Assembly: GCA_033239005.1 (NCBI GenBank)
Contig: BSQZ01000036.1
Location: 5,842,501-5,906,500, forward strand
DNA from: Lamellibrachia satsuma
Taxonomy: Eukaryota > Annelida > Polychaeta > Sabellida > Siboglinidae
Length of the DNA stretch: 64,000 nt
Direction of reading: 5' to 3'
The notes beneath the pieces are model-generated. The model saw nothing but the letters and a program-made list of their open reading frames with translations. It searched no databases and was not told the origin of the DNA. Position numbers and translations under genes: made by a program. Each line of letters starts with the position of its first letter. Positions within the stretch are counted from its first letter, which is position 1. This document shows positions 11,761-25,300 of this stretch, in pieces.

Positions 11761-12480
11761 CCTTTTACCAAATAACGTGTGAAACACGGTCAGTGATTGG
11801 TCAACAGCTGAGCATCAACCAATGAGATTTCCTGTTGGAAAGCAGTAGAAGCAAGTGTTGAAGATGAGCTTTACTTTACTTTTTTTAATAAAGCATGTCT
11901 TCTCAGGTCTCCAAATGCTTGTGACATTCACCGAGGTCCATGGGCTGGGGGACTTCGTTGCCTGCGGTCCCTGGACCCTGGTTAGGGTGATTTCTCAAGT
12001 CTAATCTAACCATTTGAAATGACGTCTAATATACAGACACATATACAATACATTGAACCTTTTATTTTACTTTTAAACACGCATTCATATGATCTATCCA
12101 ATACATGGGTAGGTCTACAGTGTTGAATTTCATAATCGAACTTGTCCGATTACGACTGAACTATTAAATGTGTTTATGCCATCCCGTACAAAATGGCAGA
12201 CGAACATTTGAATCGTTTAAAACAGTATGACAACCGTCTTCGACAATAGAGAACATAGTCCACAACTTTGAATTTGTTAAAATCGCTACACGCGTGAAAC
12301 ACATATAACATTGTATATTTGCGATCTGCACTTATTCAAAATGTGCCTATGGCCTTCCGGTTATTTGTGATAGTCCGCCAACGTCTCGGACCACTACAAG
12401 GGATGCAACACCATTTGATATAATAATCGACATACAACAAAAATAGACGATTCGTTGTCAACAAACTATTGGCGTACGTT
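11761..12480. other. Olig 3' flank
   Basis: Contains a partial unclassified repeat (about 11,880-12,000) and the probable 3' untranslated region of the Olig-like gene. No other coding signal was seen. Confidence 0.4.
12061..12066 (-). terminator. Candidate polyadenylation signal of the Olig-like gene
   Basis: AATAAA on the minus strand, about 415 bp downstream of the Olig stop codon. It is chosen only by position and sequence. Confidence 0.35.
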
Positions 12481-13239
12481 TCACTTGCTCGCGAACGAAA
12501 ACGGCGCATCGGAGGCAACCAGCCGCTGTGACGTCACCGTACATCCGACTGACGTCATAGTTTGTCGCAAGTAGTCCGTAGCGGAGCATTCGTGACATGT
12601 GCACGACATGGACGGCAAGGACCACGATCTCCAGTCGCAAATTTCGCGATGTTTGTGCGATTGTGCGAGATCGTACCGAGGACCGCGGGGCGTCGTAATG
12701 GCGCCGCCCGAACTTCCGGGGAACACGGATGCGTTGAACAGCGGCAGGTGCGAGAACGTCGGGTCGGCGACAGCGCTACCTGGTGGCGCCGGAGAAGCGG
12801 CCGGATGACAGACGGTGGCGTCGCCTCCGCCAGCGCCGACGAACCAGCGCATTTCCTCGATGGAATTCTGCAGCATGAGGATGTAGTTCCTCGCCAGGAG
12901 GAGAGTGGCGATCTTGGACAGTTTCCGGACAGATGGGCCGTGCGAGTACGGCATGACGCTGCGAAGTCCGTCAAGGGCCGCGTTCAGGTCGTGCATGCGC
13001 TTGCGTTCTCGCCCGTTTATCTTCTGTCGCAGACCGTGGGCCTCGTCGTCACTTAAGGTCAGGTCGCTGTCTCGGCGTCGCCTCTTCCTCGGTCTCGCGA
13101 CAGGCGCATCATCGTTCAACATGTCAAACTGCAAAGTCTCACCGCTGCGAATCGAAGTCTCGGAGGACGCACTGTCACCGGCAGCTTCGGCGTCAGACAC
13201 TGTACACGTGACATCGATATCGTTGTCACTTTCCGCCAT
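12481..13239 (-). CDS. Olig: Olig-family bHLH transcription factor, single exon
   Basis: An intact 252-residue frame. After an acidic N-terminus rich in Ser/Asp and a basic run (RKRRRR, residues 51-56) comes a basic helix-loop-helix at about residues 69-130: [16 protein letters not shown], then [22 protein letters not shown] across helix 1 and the loop in two blocks, then [13 protein letters not shown]. The block [20 protein letters not shown], the [12 protein letters not shown] basic region and the single coding exon fit OLIG1/2/3 better than BHLHE22/23. Glu78 and Arg79 of the E-box-contacting ERKR are present. The C-terminus has a Cys cluster (MSCTCHEC) reminiscent of the Cys-containing end of vertebrate Olig proteins. 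Olig factors act in the nucleus, usually as repressors in neural and glial specification. The start is the only Met giving the full acidic N-terminus. Which Olig paralogue it matches cannot be decided here. Confidence 0.93.
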   Translation of the reverse strand: MAESDNDIDVTCTVSDAEAAGDSASSETSIRSGETLQFDMLNDDAPVARPRKRRRRDSDLTLSDDEAHGLRQKINGRERKRMHDLNAALDGLRSVMPYSHGPSVRKLSKIATLLLARNYILMLQNSIEEMRWFVGAGGGDATVCHPAASPAPPGSAVADPTFSHLPLFNASVFPGSSGGAITTPRGPRYDLAQSHKHREICDWRSWSLPSMSCTCHECSATDYLRQTMTSVGCTVTSQRLVASDAPFSFASK

Positions 13240-14095
13240 CGTAGCACTTGCGATAATTCCAAATCTTCACAACGCCGTAAGGTTCTAGCGTTTCCAAGCA
13301 ACGCCAAGTTGAAATAAATAAAATCAGTTCTTATATTCCTGGATGACTCAACGATACAGTTTGATATACATTTCAGTTATTACGTTCCTTCATAGTGTTC
13401 CACAATATGATTCGTAATTACCTTACGCGTATACCAAACGTTCAGTAAACACTGCCTCTACACTTTCCGCCAGTTTAGGTAAGTGTCTTCCAAAGGGACA
13501 CGCATATTAAATCCAGATTCGTTATTCGTCGTGGATACAGTAATCGTTATTCGCGTGCTCTGGCAAGTGTATGCATGTACTCCGGTCGCTCTAAATCAAA
13601 ATATACGCTTTCGCCGTCCACTTTCCAAATAGTCGAACGAATGTCAACTGAACGAAACTAACGTCAACGCCTCCCGTCATCGAATGCAACGGTGACAAGC
13701 CGGAGGCGGTACTTAATAGGCAATTTGTTCGTTGATTGGTCGACAATAGGATCTTCAAAGATTGGTGTCGTTGAGTTTAATTGCGGGTGAAGTGGTTTAT
13801 GTCACATTCAATGGGGGTAGTCACTGGAGACAGCAATTTGCTGCGCGCCTAGCGAAGTGGAACACATCAGCCAATGAAAGGTCGCCAAGCAGATGTCACC
13901 GACTTTATTCGCGCCTGTCACACTATCGTCATCGTCGACGCGGGCTTCAATGTAAAGCTTACGCAATCAGCTTAATTAAATGTAAATTCAAAACAAAAGT
14001 CATAGCAACGTTTTGTATACAACAAACCTTTGTGGGTGTCCCGGAGATTATTTGTAAATAAGGAAATCTGGCCGCAGCCACATGGTTTGACTCTG
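13240..14095. promoter_or_regulatory. Olig upstream region
   Basis: No reading frame of note. Three CCAAT-type pentamers occur (gattggt at about 13,735, gattggt at about 13,759, ccaat at about 13,871). Assigning this as promoter is positional inference, and no TATA box in a convincing place was found. Confidence 0.3.
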
Positions 14096-14099
14096 GGTG

Positions 14100-14800
14100 T
14101 CAGAAGACGGCATTCACACTTACTCACTTATCTTTTGACCGGGTTGATGGTAGAAGCCTCGACAGAAACCACCCTCCGTCTTGCATTGTCGCGAACAGCT
14201 TCGAAGAGCTCCCGTAGCTCCAGACCAGTCCGTTCTCGAACGTTGTCGATCCATATTTTCTGTGGCCTGTCTTTATTCGTCGGCCGGTGACCGATCCTCG
14301 CAAGATCTCACCTCAAGCGTGTCAACGACAGGCCTACCTCGATGTGTGGTCAAATCATCGTAGTTTGCAGCGTTTCAAAGTAGTCAAGAGTGGCTCTTGT
14401 TGTCCTGCAACTTCGATGATGCTCCGCGTTAGGGATACGCTCGCTATAATTATGATCCCCGTGTCATATTTTCAACTTCCTTCTGATATATTTTATCTCA
14501 AACGCGGCTATTCGTCATTCGGACTTGGCTTTCAGGGTCCGGATTTTGCACCCGGTATTTCAGCACTGATACGACCAGGTTTTTGTACAGTCGTATCTTT
14601 GTTGCAGTTTTGGCGTTATTGGTTCAGATCTTCCAGCGTGTCGCTGTGGGTAATTTACACAGGTTTATTCGCCTGCGTTTTTCCTCGGTGGGGTCGCCCT
14701 ACGTGAATGATGCCTACTTCTTCGAGGCGTTCTCCGTCCAGCAGCGTATGTTCTTCGCGTAGTTATGCTGTTTATCGTGGTCTTAGTTTTCTGAGAGCTT
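14100..14800 (-). pseudogene. Second LINE C-terminal remnant
   Basis: The minus strand reads IRLYKNLVVSVLKY and, further on, IDNVRERTGLELRELFEAVR when small frame breaks are ignored. These are typical LINE post-RT residues. Stop codons and frameshifts are frequent. It differs from the GHVERM-type LINE copies. Confidence 0.6.
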
Positions 14801-14869
14801 GTTTCTATCCCATACGCTCGATCTTGGTATAATCATACGATTGGGAGAGAAGAAACTGAAACAGCAAGA

Positions 14870-15560
14870 CAACATTGTATACCGAGGTGGAGTGGTGTGC
14901 GAGGACGGCGGCACGGAGACGGAAATTCGAAGGAGAATATGACCTACATACTGTGGGCGAATACGTGGAGGAAAATGGAAGGCGTGAAGGTAGACATATA
15001 TTTCGGAAGCGCAAATGAAAGATGCTTAGTATGTGCGCCACACCAGCCTATTTATGGGGCACAGAAATCATAGCGATGACGGGAATACAACAACTGAAAA
15101 TAACTGGGTAAAAAGAATTGCGGCAGTGAAGAGTGGACAAGCGAGGAATACAGGAGCTGAGTGAGGAGGTTGGTGTGAGTGAGGAGCTGAGTGAGGGGGT
15201 GTGAAAGACAGTTTCAGGAGGAAGCTGGTGAGGAGTCGGTTGAAGTGGGCTGGACACGTGGAACAGATGGAAGGGGAACGGTTGACGAAGGTACCGGATG
15301 CGCTTTGAGTGGAGAGTAGAAGGAGAAGGAGAAGAATACCAAGAGTGAGATGGGAGGGCTACGTGAATATAGATTTGGCGGGAGTGGGAGGGAAGTGGAG
15401 AATAGAGCGAGGGACAGGGGTGAGTGGAGACGGATGGTGGAGACGATGGTGAAACGGGATCAGTGATGGAAGAAAAATCGACGCCCGATGGACCTATGGG
15501 ATGCGCTCAGTGTGGAGGGCAGAATGAGAAGACCGCGACTGAAATGGTAGGGACTGTGTG
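14870..15560 (+). pseudogene. LINE C-terminal remnant, same family as 11,143-11,760
   Basis: The plus strand carries ATPAYLWGTEIIAMT, then EELSEEVGVSEELSE-like and SRLKWAGHVEQMEGERL-like segments in several frames. These match the copy left of the Olig gene but in the opposite orientation. Multiple stops and frameshifts are present. Confidence 0.65.
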
Positions 15561-16288
15561 AAGAGATATTTGGCGGCATTGTGATATTTTTCTAATAGTT
15601 TTATTCAAAATAAGAGGACCCAAAATAAAAGAGTACCTACATAACAAGTTTAGACAACTAGGCCTATTATGGTATTCGAACCCGCAACCAAAACATTAAC
15701 GTTTGCAATTCCGTTTTATTATTTGTGTGACTTGTGTTAATAATATTATGATTGATGTTTAAAATTGGTTCGTATGCTTCGTATAAACTAAAAAAAAGTT
15801 TACTCTTATTTGACGAGTTAGCTTGAGTCAATTTCAATGCTTACTCTGATTCAGGATAACCAATCATATTCATCACAATAAACGTGCACTCTGATTCTAG
15901 GCTCCGGTATGTGCGACAATCGGTGGCGCCACAACACGGAGTCTGGATAATCGAGGGGAAGCGTTTTCTAGACGTTTCGTTTTGACATTTGGCGCCCCCT
16001 GTTGTGATTTGTGTGCGATTTTACACAACTGCATAATATTTGTCTCTAAGTCGTATTGCTCGAATTGTAGTTGTTCATGCAATGTTGCATAAATGCTTTT
16101 AAATACGATAGGGCAATAACGTATCTCTAAAAGAACAACACGCTTGGATTGAGCATTTTAGTGAAATATCGACCAATCAATTTGCGACTTCCTTACAACC
16201 GCTGGCAAACGGAATACTTCCGATTCTGCGTCAGAAAAGTAGCGTTGTTTTCGTTTTAGTTATTTGACAAGCGTCACTAAGCCTTACA
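15561..16288. other. CDC37 upstream region
   Basis: AT-rich, no frame of note. A ccaat pentamer lies at about 16,172 and an ets-like palindrome (ggaatacttcc) at about 16,211. It probably contains the CDC37 promoter, but no core element is clear. Confidence 0.35.
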
Positions 16289-16327
16289 ATGTCCGCGGTC
16301 GACTACAGCAAATGGGATCACATAGAG
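16289..16327 (+). CDS. CDC37: CDC37 exon 1
   Basis: Encodes residues 1-13 ([13 protein letters not shown]), followed by the donor gtgagc. The ATG is the only one giving the conserved DYSxWDHIE start. Confidence 0.95.
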
Positions 16328-19300
16328 GTGAGCAAAGCAGTACAACCACTAACAGCGTAAAGCATATTTATCTGACAAAGGAGAATCCTAACAATGTAAC
16401 ATAACAAGTCGAAGGAGGCACGGAGCCTCGGAAGAAAACCCGGGCCGTGGCCATGCCATGGCTGTGTTACAATCATTTCCATGTTTGTCATGGCTTATGT
16501 ACGTGGCCATACCAAGTGAAAGCATAAAAACCTCTATGGCGGGCTACAATTCTTAGATATATTCTAAAACAGCCACTTACTCAAGCTAACAGGAAGTACA
16601 AGGCTATTTCCATTTGGAAACCCAGCTCTGCCTCTGCGAATGTGGAAATGACAAAGCCAAGGCAAGGGCCAGGCAAAGCCAAAGGTGTGCGCTTATTGGC
16701 AGAGCTAGCCAGGCTTTACAATAAGGAGAGGATCGTTAATTTATAGTGAATGAATATATACATACATACATACATATCCTCTTCGGTCTTCAGGCAAAAT
16801 CTGCCTATGTACCACTCTTGGCTAGCCTTAGACTTAGTGTGGCTTTGTAGTCATATTTGACTGCCTGGTTTCGCCAGTGTTTGTCTAGTCGATTTTTAAG
16901 CGTATTTACTAACGGTGCAGTGACGACGGTGTCCAGAAGTGAATTCCAAATATTAATGACTCTCTGGCTAAAGAAATGCCTCCTTAATTCCCGTTTAGGT
17001 AAAAATGCCACGCAAGTATTTATACACATCAATAATATCTCCTCGTAAACGACGATAGGTCAGTGTTGGTAAATTTAATGCCTTTAATCTAGATTCATAA
17101 TCTAAATGTCTCAGTACTGGGACCATCCTAGTAGCTCTTCTCTGGACAGCCTCCAGAGCATCAATATCATGCTGATACTGCGGTGACCAGACTACCACAC
17201 CGTATTCCAAAGTAGGACGGACTAGTCCCTTATATAGATGTAGAAAGGTTGTCCTATCCAAGTATTGATATGTTCGTCGTATTACACCCAGCAATCTATT
17301 TGTTTTTGACACTGCCTGCTGTACCTGTTGTGTAAATTTTAACTGGTCATCAACTAGGATGCCCAGGTCTTTCTCTACATGGCTACACTCCAGAGGATTT
17401 GCACCTGTTTCTGTTGTCAATGTATAAGTAAATTCTGGGTGTCCATGTCCAATTCTTAGAACTTTGCATTTATCTGGGTGAAATTGTAACTGCCACTTTT
17501 CAGCCCAGTCTTGTAATCTGTCTATGTCTTTCTGTAGGTTTATACAATCTTGCCTCGTTGAAGTTTTGTGATATATTGTTGTATCGTCCGCGAAAATCTT
17601 CATGTCACATGTTACAACGTTTGTTAAATCATTAATATATAGTATAAAAAGAATAGGTCCAAGGACACTGCCCTGTGGTACCCCACTTACTACTTCCGAC
17701 CACGAAGATGCTGCTCCATTTACTAATACACAGTGTTTGCGACAGGTGAGAAATGTTTCAGTCCATTTAAGAAGTTTTCCCTTTATTCCGATTCCTTTTA
17801 ACTTTGCGAGCAGTCTGGTGTGGTACTGAGTCAAAAGCCTTCTTTAAATCCATGTATATTGCATCCACATATTCTCCATCATCTAATATTTTGGTCCAGT
17901 CTTCCAATGTTGAGATTAGTTGTGTGGTACATGATCTCCGAGCAGTGAAACCATGCTGCTGGTCTGCAATTAATTTGTTTTTTCCATTATTATTATTATG
18001 GCATCTTTGACCAGGGATTCCATGACTTTACATGCCACTGCCGTCAAGCTAACTGGCCTGTAGTTTGCCGCTAGGTGTCTACTGCCTTTATTGAATATTG
18101 GTGTAATTTGGCGATACATTTGCAATTTTCCAGACTTTTGGTAGTATGCCTGTATCCAGTGACTTCCTGAATATGATGAACAGTGGGATTTTCAATTCTT
18201 TAGCAAGCTCTTTTAGTACCCGGGGATGTATGCCATCAGGACCTGGTGATTTCCCGATTTTGAGGTTTTCCAATTTCTTTTCATCGTCAGCAGTGAAGTT
18301 GATATCATCTAGATTATCAATTCCCAGATGCTCCTCAAGTGTTGGCACATTTATTAGGTCTTCTCTAGTAAAGACATCACTAAAGAATTTACACAGGACC
18401 TCTGCCTTCTCTTTATCTGTGGTTGTCAGTTCTGCATTTTCCTCCATTTGGAGATCACCAATTCTTGGTCTTGTTTTCATCTTTGACCGAGCATAGCTCC
18501 AGAAATGCTTTGGGTTACTTTTAATATCTTTTGCTATGGACTGCTCCAGTGTCTTGACTGCTTGTCGAGTAGCCTTTCTTGCTTGATTCCTAGCTTTGGT
18601 GTAATCTAGGTAGTCTTTCCATTCCTTTGTCCATAGGTACTTTTTCCAAGCCCTATGTTTCTTTTCGCATTCATCCATACTGGCTTATATTTTCTTGTTT
18701 GCCCTGATTTCTTCTTTGGGATACACTCGTGCTCTGCCTGTTTAAGCCTACTTATAAGCAATTCCCAGCTCTCCTCTGCATCAAGATTCACGAATTTGGT
18801 TTCCCAGTCATCTTGCAGCATTCCTCGTAATTTTTGATAGTTTCCTTTCTCATACAGAAATGATTTGCCACTTTGACCTGTAACTGTTGTTTGACATTGG
18901 TACATGAATGTGATCAAACAGTGATCGCTCTTTCCGAGAGGATCCTTTACATCGTAGTTGTTTACCATTTCGTCTTCATTTGTAAATATCATTCATTTGT
19001 AAATATCGTGCTGTGCTTTGTCCAACTTTTGTTTGTTGTGCCACCTGAACCTCATCAGTCTCATGTTGTGCCACCTGTACCTCATCAGTCACATGTTGTG
19101 CTTGTTGTGCCACCTGTACCTCATCAGTCACATGTTGTGCTTGTTGTGCCACCTGTACCTCATCAATCACATGTGCCGATTGTGCTATCAGTGATTCTTT
19201 TTTTTTGGTGTGATTCACTGCTTTCTTAGTGTTTTCTGTATATGTTATAGACTATTGCTATAGGTCCGGACGTAGTGCAAAACAGCTATTGGTCCTGCAC

Positions 19301-22300
19301 ACATATGCGCAATGAGAACCTGCCGGTAAAAAAATAGCAGCAGCTAAAGTTCCATCACTGCCAGGCAACATTCAGCCTACTGTTACGTTTCCCATTGGTG
19401 ACCATGTTAACGTTTTGCGCAATTATAAGAAAATGGGACCATCAAAAATTCTTAAACTTCTTTCCTGCCGTTGTCATCATCTCATTGACATGCTGGTCGA
19501 GTTTTGTCAAAATCACATATTTCTAACACTTTTAAAATGGCTGAATGTGCCATACCCATTAATGTTTACCAATTTCTGCATAAATTACTATGCACACTTG
19601 TCTTGTGGAGAAAGAAATTGCCAAAAATCCTTCCTCCTAATGAAATCATCTAAAATCCATAGTTATACTGCTAACATGTTCTACCAGTAAAATTGCCAAT
19701 ATGTCTGCTCAAATGCAGTTATGTCAGATGGAAGTCTAACTGAGGCATGATCCAATGAATCGGCCATGCTAGTATAGGTCCGGCACTAAACCATTGCACA
19801 TCTCACGCAGGAGATAATAAGGCCTATGTCTTGGTCTTCAAAATGTGAAGGCATATGTTTATTGCTATATTAGAACATCATTGATGTTCAGGCGCAGTTA
19901 TGTATAAAACTGTACACATTGTCAATCATCGAAGTATGAAGATATACCTGCCTGCCTAAACTAAAGATGTCTCTAATACTTTTGAGATCGTTGAAGAAGA
20001 AAAGAGACCTATCCTAGCTATACTTTTCAAATAATGATGTATCATTACTTTGTCAAATTTGAGCATCATCAGATAATATTCCGGTGCTTAACACCTGGTT
20101 TATTAATTATTTGTTGACCGTTTGTAATCTGCATGCGCACATTATATGCCGCTGGGAATACGCGCACACACTTACTGCACATAAAAAGCAGAAAGAGTGC
20201 CAGACCAATAGCTATAAACTTCATAGGACACTGTATCCTGTGGAACCATTTAAATGATCATCTGATTGATTTTGAATTTTTTATATATCCTAACCAGGGC
20301 TTTGCTAATAAGGCTAGCACTTATTCACAGAGCCCGGCTCTGTGAATAGCCAGGACAGTGGCAGTATGTAACAAAGATCTGCATGTGGTATTTGGGCTAG
20401 AACTAGCTGAACAGCACAGTTAAATTTACAGCAGATATATCTTGACTTAGGCTTGGTAAGTCTTTAAACTGTAATTAACTAGCAAAGTTATATTAGTATT
20501 ATCTTTAGTATTACCTTCAAGTTCCACAAACAACGATCAAGGCACTCCTTTTTAAAAGAGATTTTCCTGATTTCATATTGACATATAAATCCCAAACAAG
20601 GAGTAGGATCCTACGGTGTAGGGATGGGTTCAAACCATCAACCCTAAACACCTGAGACACAGTAATGATAACCATTGAGCTACTGAGCTATTTACTCTAA
20701 TCATCATACCTACAACCATAGTGTAGTGATGTTGCCACACAACATTGATGCAAACATTTCCAAGGCAGCTAACTAGGTAACTAGTATTATGTTTGTCATG
20801 GAGGGAAGAAAGTTGATTCTTTTTTGTCAAGTAATGAATTGATGTTGTGTTTGTCTTTGTTTAGATCTCAGATGATGAAGACGACACACATCCAAATATT
20901 GACACACCGAGTCTGTTCCGGTGGCGACACCAAGCGAGGGTCGAACGCATGGAACAGGACAAACAAGATAAGACAGAATTTGAGCGTAAACATAACAAGT
21001 AAGCTTACAAATTTGGGCTCTGTTCACAAACTGGTTATAGATCTATGAATGGATAGGAACTAGCACAGTTGGCAATAATATTGTAGTTCAACTTATTGTG
21101 TTATTTGTTTGGTTGTTTATTTCAATTGTCATTGAAGTATGTTACTAGACTCAGTCCAAACATCTTGTGTGATGATTTTCTGGAGAACAAAATGACAGAA
21201 TTGGAAATTTTTTCCAACAGGTTGATTAAAGAATAAATGTTTTTGGTACATTGTAATAATGAATCGTGCTATTGGGTGACAGTTTCTGCTGTTTGATGAT
21301 CTGTTTCTTGAGTAACTGATTGTTTTGTGGGCTTCAGGCATGAGCAAAAGATGGTAGAAATAAAGAAGAAACTGAAGGAAGCAGAGGACCAGGTAATGCT
21401 CTCATAGACATTGGAACTTGTAGAGTGACTATTATATTTATTATTTGGCTGTTTAAAACATTCATGACATTTCGTATCTTGCAATGAATGGTAAACTACT
21501 GGCAACAAAGTCACGATAACAATGTGAAGCCAGATATAAGCCCAATTAGGCTAAGGTCACCATGTAATTGTAATGAAGTTTGTATCTGTTACCAAAATAT
21601 TTTCAGGCATAAAAATATTTAATCTGAATCAAAGTGTTTATTACTGTACATCTAAAATTATAGAACATAATATTGTCACAGTTAGCAATTAAAACAGTGC
21701 CTTTCATAACTATTTCTAAGTAGAAATTCATATATCTTTAGTAAAACAAGCATGGTACTAATTAGTTTATTGTAATTAAAAAAACCTGAATCCTTCACAT
21801 CTCAAAAAAGTTTCACAATCTGCTAACTGCAGTTAAAAACGTAATTTCAAAGGGTTAGAGAGACTGCTGCAAAGACCAGATTTGAACGCTATCATAGCAG
21901 CCATCCTAATGAATTAAACTGAATTTGTTAACATCTTTATGCACTTTCCATGCATGCATCAAGTCTCAATCAAAATTATAAAAGAATATGTTGGCAAATT
22001 GAAGAGGAACCTTGAATCAGCAATCCTGTTGTAGGCAGCTACTGAACAGTTGTCAAAGCTGAAGATTGAGATGAGTGAGTTAGAGAAACAGGAAGCCGAC
22101 TACAAGAAAAAGGAAGAAGAACTCCTCAAGAAGGATAAGGTGGGTGCGGCTGTATTTTCCTTTTCCCCTTGGTCCCTTGTGGGGCAGGGGCCACATCACT
22201 TAGTTTGTTCCGCCCTCTCAACAAGTCGTGTCCATGTGTCGAGATCTGCCATTCTCTCCCACTCTTGGCTGTTCACCTCGGCCCTTTATGAGATCTCAAC

Positions 22301-25300
22301 GCTATCCCTCCATCTTAATTCCAGTCTTCCAATTCTCCTTCTGTTTTCCATGTTCTCCTTGTCTATCACTCCTCACTCAATCTCTGTATGTGCCCTGCCC
22401 ATCGTTGTCTGCTCACCACTCCCTTCATTCTCTGGTGTTTCTTCATTCTGATCTCTTCTGTTTATTCCCACATCTTTCTTATGTCTTCTCTCTGTGAGTG
22501 CAGCAGGATGTATCTCCCGTATTGGACGAGGTCTGTCGGTCAGAAAATCCCCGCTGGAGCCAGGTTAAGTGGTACAGAGCTAGTTGTGGGTTTTCTTTAA
22601 CTGTAGTTGTAATTACACCATTTGGCAAGCATAGCAATTGCTACAAATCATGTTTAATCTGGTAAATTAAATCTGCTTGCAATTATTGTTGGTTATTTTT
22701 TAAGACAAGGACCATGACACTGTTGTTATTGTTGGTTGTCTCATAAGACAAGGTTGTTTTTATTGATGTTAATTTTAAAATTTCTCTTTATCCGTTTTCA
22801 GTTGACTCCTTGGAACATTGATACACTGTGCCACGATGGCAAATCCAAAACGGTGGGTGTGTGAAAAGTGAAAAAAGAATGTTTTTGTATTAATATTTAA
22901 TGGTAAATGATTGGTATAGATAATGTACATAGGCTGTAAAGGCTTCACAGGCCAAAAAATAAAACATGGTTGCACAATCCTTTATTTTCTGTTATTTTTT
23001 ATAAAGATTGTTTGAAAATGCAATTTTATGAAACATTAAATTTATTTCAAAATCTTGTGCTGTGGATAGCATGTCATCAAAATAAAACCACACCTGCCAT
23101 ATACAATACAGATTTTTTTAGTATACCGTTTTTTAGTACACCGTTTTAATACAGATTTTCTTAAAAATGAAAAATCATGATGAAGTACATGTTTTCTTGT
23201 GTTGATCAGACACATATAAAAACAAATACTTTTGATAGCAGGCAGATTTCCAACAAAACATAGCGGATTTTGTTTGATGTAGTTTTGATGTAGGTATATA
23301 TATATATCGTAGCCTGATTTCTTGTAAAAAAATGCGGGGTTTTTTTTTCAAAGCAAAAGTGGCAGGTCTGAAAAACGAAACAGTAAATTTGTAAAGAATT
23401 GTGTTAAGAATTTTTATTTATCCAATATATGCTAACACAAATGTTGAAGCAGTTTCCATTGTAGCAACACCTACTACAACACAGCAAATGGTTTTAATAT
23501 TTAAACTCAACGCTCTTACTAAATGTCTATGTGCTATACAGTGTATTAATTTCACACTTAGAACAGCAACATATGAACTAGTAGACATGGTTTTCCATGT
23601 ATACCTGTATATTGAAATCTTTTGTTTCTAGATAATTAACAAATTTGATGCGAGTAAGAAAGACCAACTGACGGAAGAAGAGAAGTTGGAGAAACAGGTT
23701 TGTTGGTTGAGCAGACATGTTCATTAGTATTACGTACACACAAATCAGTAATTTTGTAAAATGTCATACACATATCAAGGCTAAGTTATTAATAAGCTAT
23801 CCTTCTATAAAACATTTTACCTGTCTGTTGCAAAGGGGAAACTCGTCAATATTTTTTATTACAACTTTTTTGTGTATCATCAACATTTCTGAATATACAT
23901 TCACTGTATGATGGTTACAAATGTCAGAACATGAAGTTGAGCAAACGAATTGACAAAACACTCCTGTATATGAAGTGTGTATTTTAGTAGAAGACGCCAT
24001 AAGTCATGAAGGTGCTTTCTGTACGTTTGTCCTATCACAAATCAATCAGGTTCGTTGATGTTCAGATCTAGCATCTGAATAGTTTAAATAATATGTGCAG
24101 TTGGTTTAATAAAAGCATGCATACTTTTGATAAAGTCATTGAAAGAATTGACTTTGAGTAACTTGCAAAGGTGTAGCCCGTTGTTATAGTATATAGAGGC
24201 GGGTTACAAATAGCCACTTCTCCCTTTTTAAAATTAATTTTGGTTTGGTCGAACTGAAATTTATTTAATAGTATATTAAATTATTTCTTCAAAACTTAAT
24301 AAAAAATTTAATTTGCACAAATGAGCTAACATGTTGTAGTTGATACTAGGCAGGTTAGATTTGTTTTTGGAAACGAGTCTGAAACGGGACAAGTAATAAA
24401 ATTTAATTGAGGGAATTGCTAAAAGTGACATTGTCACACATTGATGTTGGTTGGTGGTGTCAGTGAGGGTTTGGTGACACTGTTGTAGCACAACTTCACA
24501 GAGAAGTATGATAAAGAGATGAAGAAGTTTGGCATGTACAAGAAGTACGATGACAGCCAGGAGTACCTTCTTGAAAACATGCATCTCGTCTGTGAGGAGA
24601 CGGCCAACTTCCTCGTTCTCTGGTGCATCGACCTTGAAGTGCGCGAGGTACGTTGTCATGGCAACCGATTTTATTGCATAGGTAAACATTTTTACCAGTG
24701 CTTTTAAAGTAAGACTCAGATTTATTCTGCTTTTTCTTTAACATCATTAATTATGTGTAGTGTTGTACATCGCTGTCTTGAGACTGTCCCTTATGTCGCA
24801 TGATCCTGTGTTTTCAGAAACACGAACTCATGGCGCATGTTGCCCACCAAACGATGGTCATGCAGTTCATCCTTGAGCTGGCACGATCCCTCGAGACCAA
24901 CCCACAGAACTGTATCAGGCCATTCTTTTCAAGGTTAGTGCCACCGACAGTCCTTCCACATCATGTGAATTTCCTTTATACATTTTGGGTGGAATACAGC
25001 CGTATCCTGTCTTAATATGGATTTGTGTCAAATGAAAAAATCATGATAAAGTAGTTTCTTGTTTTTGGTGCACAAGTATAACATTGAATGACAAAGTTAC
25101 AGTGGTCGGTCAAAGAGCATTTACTTTGACAAAACCTGATATATTTTTTTGACATAGGTATATTATATGGGCAACAAAATCATACATTCCCTTTAATTAA
25201 AGATATCTTTGGTTTATACATCTGTAGTGTTGTTCATGTTGTAAAAGTTTGTCTGCTGTGTGCATGGGTTGTAATTGAGTATGTGTTTGTAGGATCAAGA

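Larger units (their letters stand above)
16328..20864 (+). other. CDC37 intron 1 (4.5 kb)
   Basis: Holds the LINE remnant on the minus strand (16.8-19.0 kb), a 39-bp minisatellite, a candidate DNA element (19.25-20.22 kb) and a SINE. Confidence 0.9.

Noticed and set aside
12555..13056. Long frames overlapping the Olig-like gene on both strands
   Set aside because: They are shadows of the GC-rich Olig coding sequence and have no recognisable domain. The Olig frame has a full bHLH.
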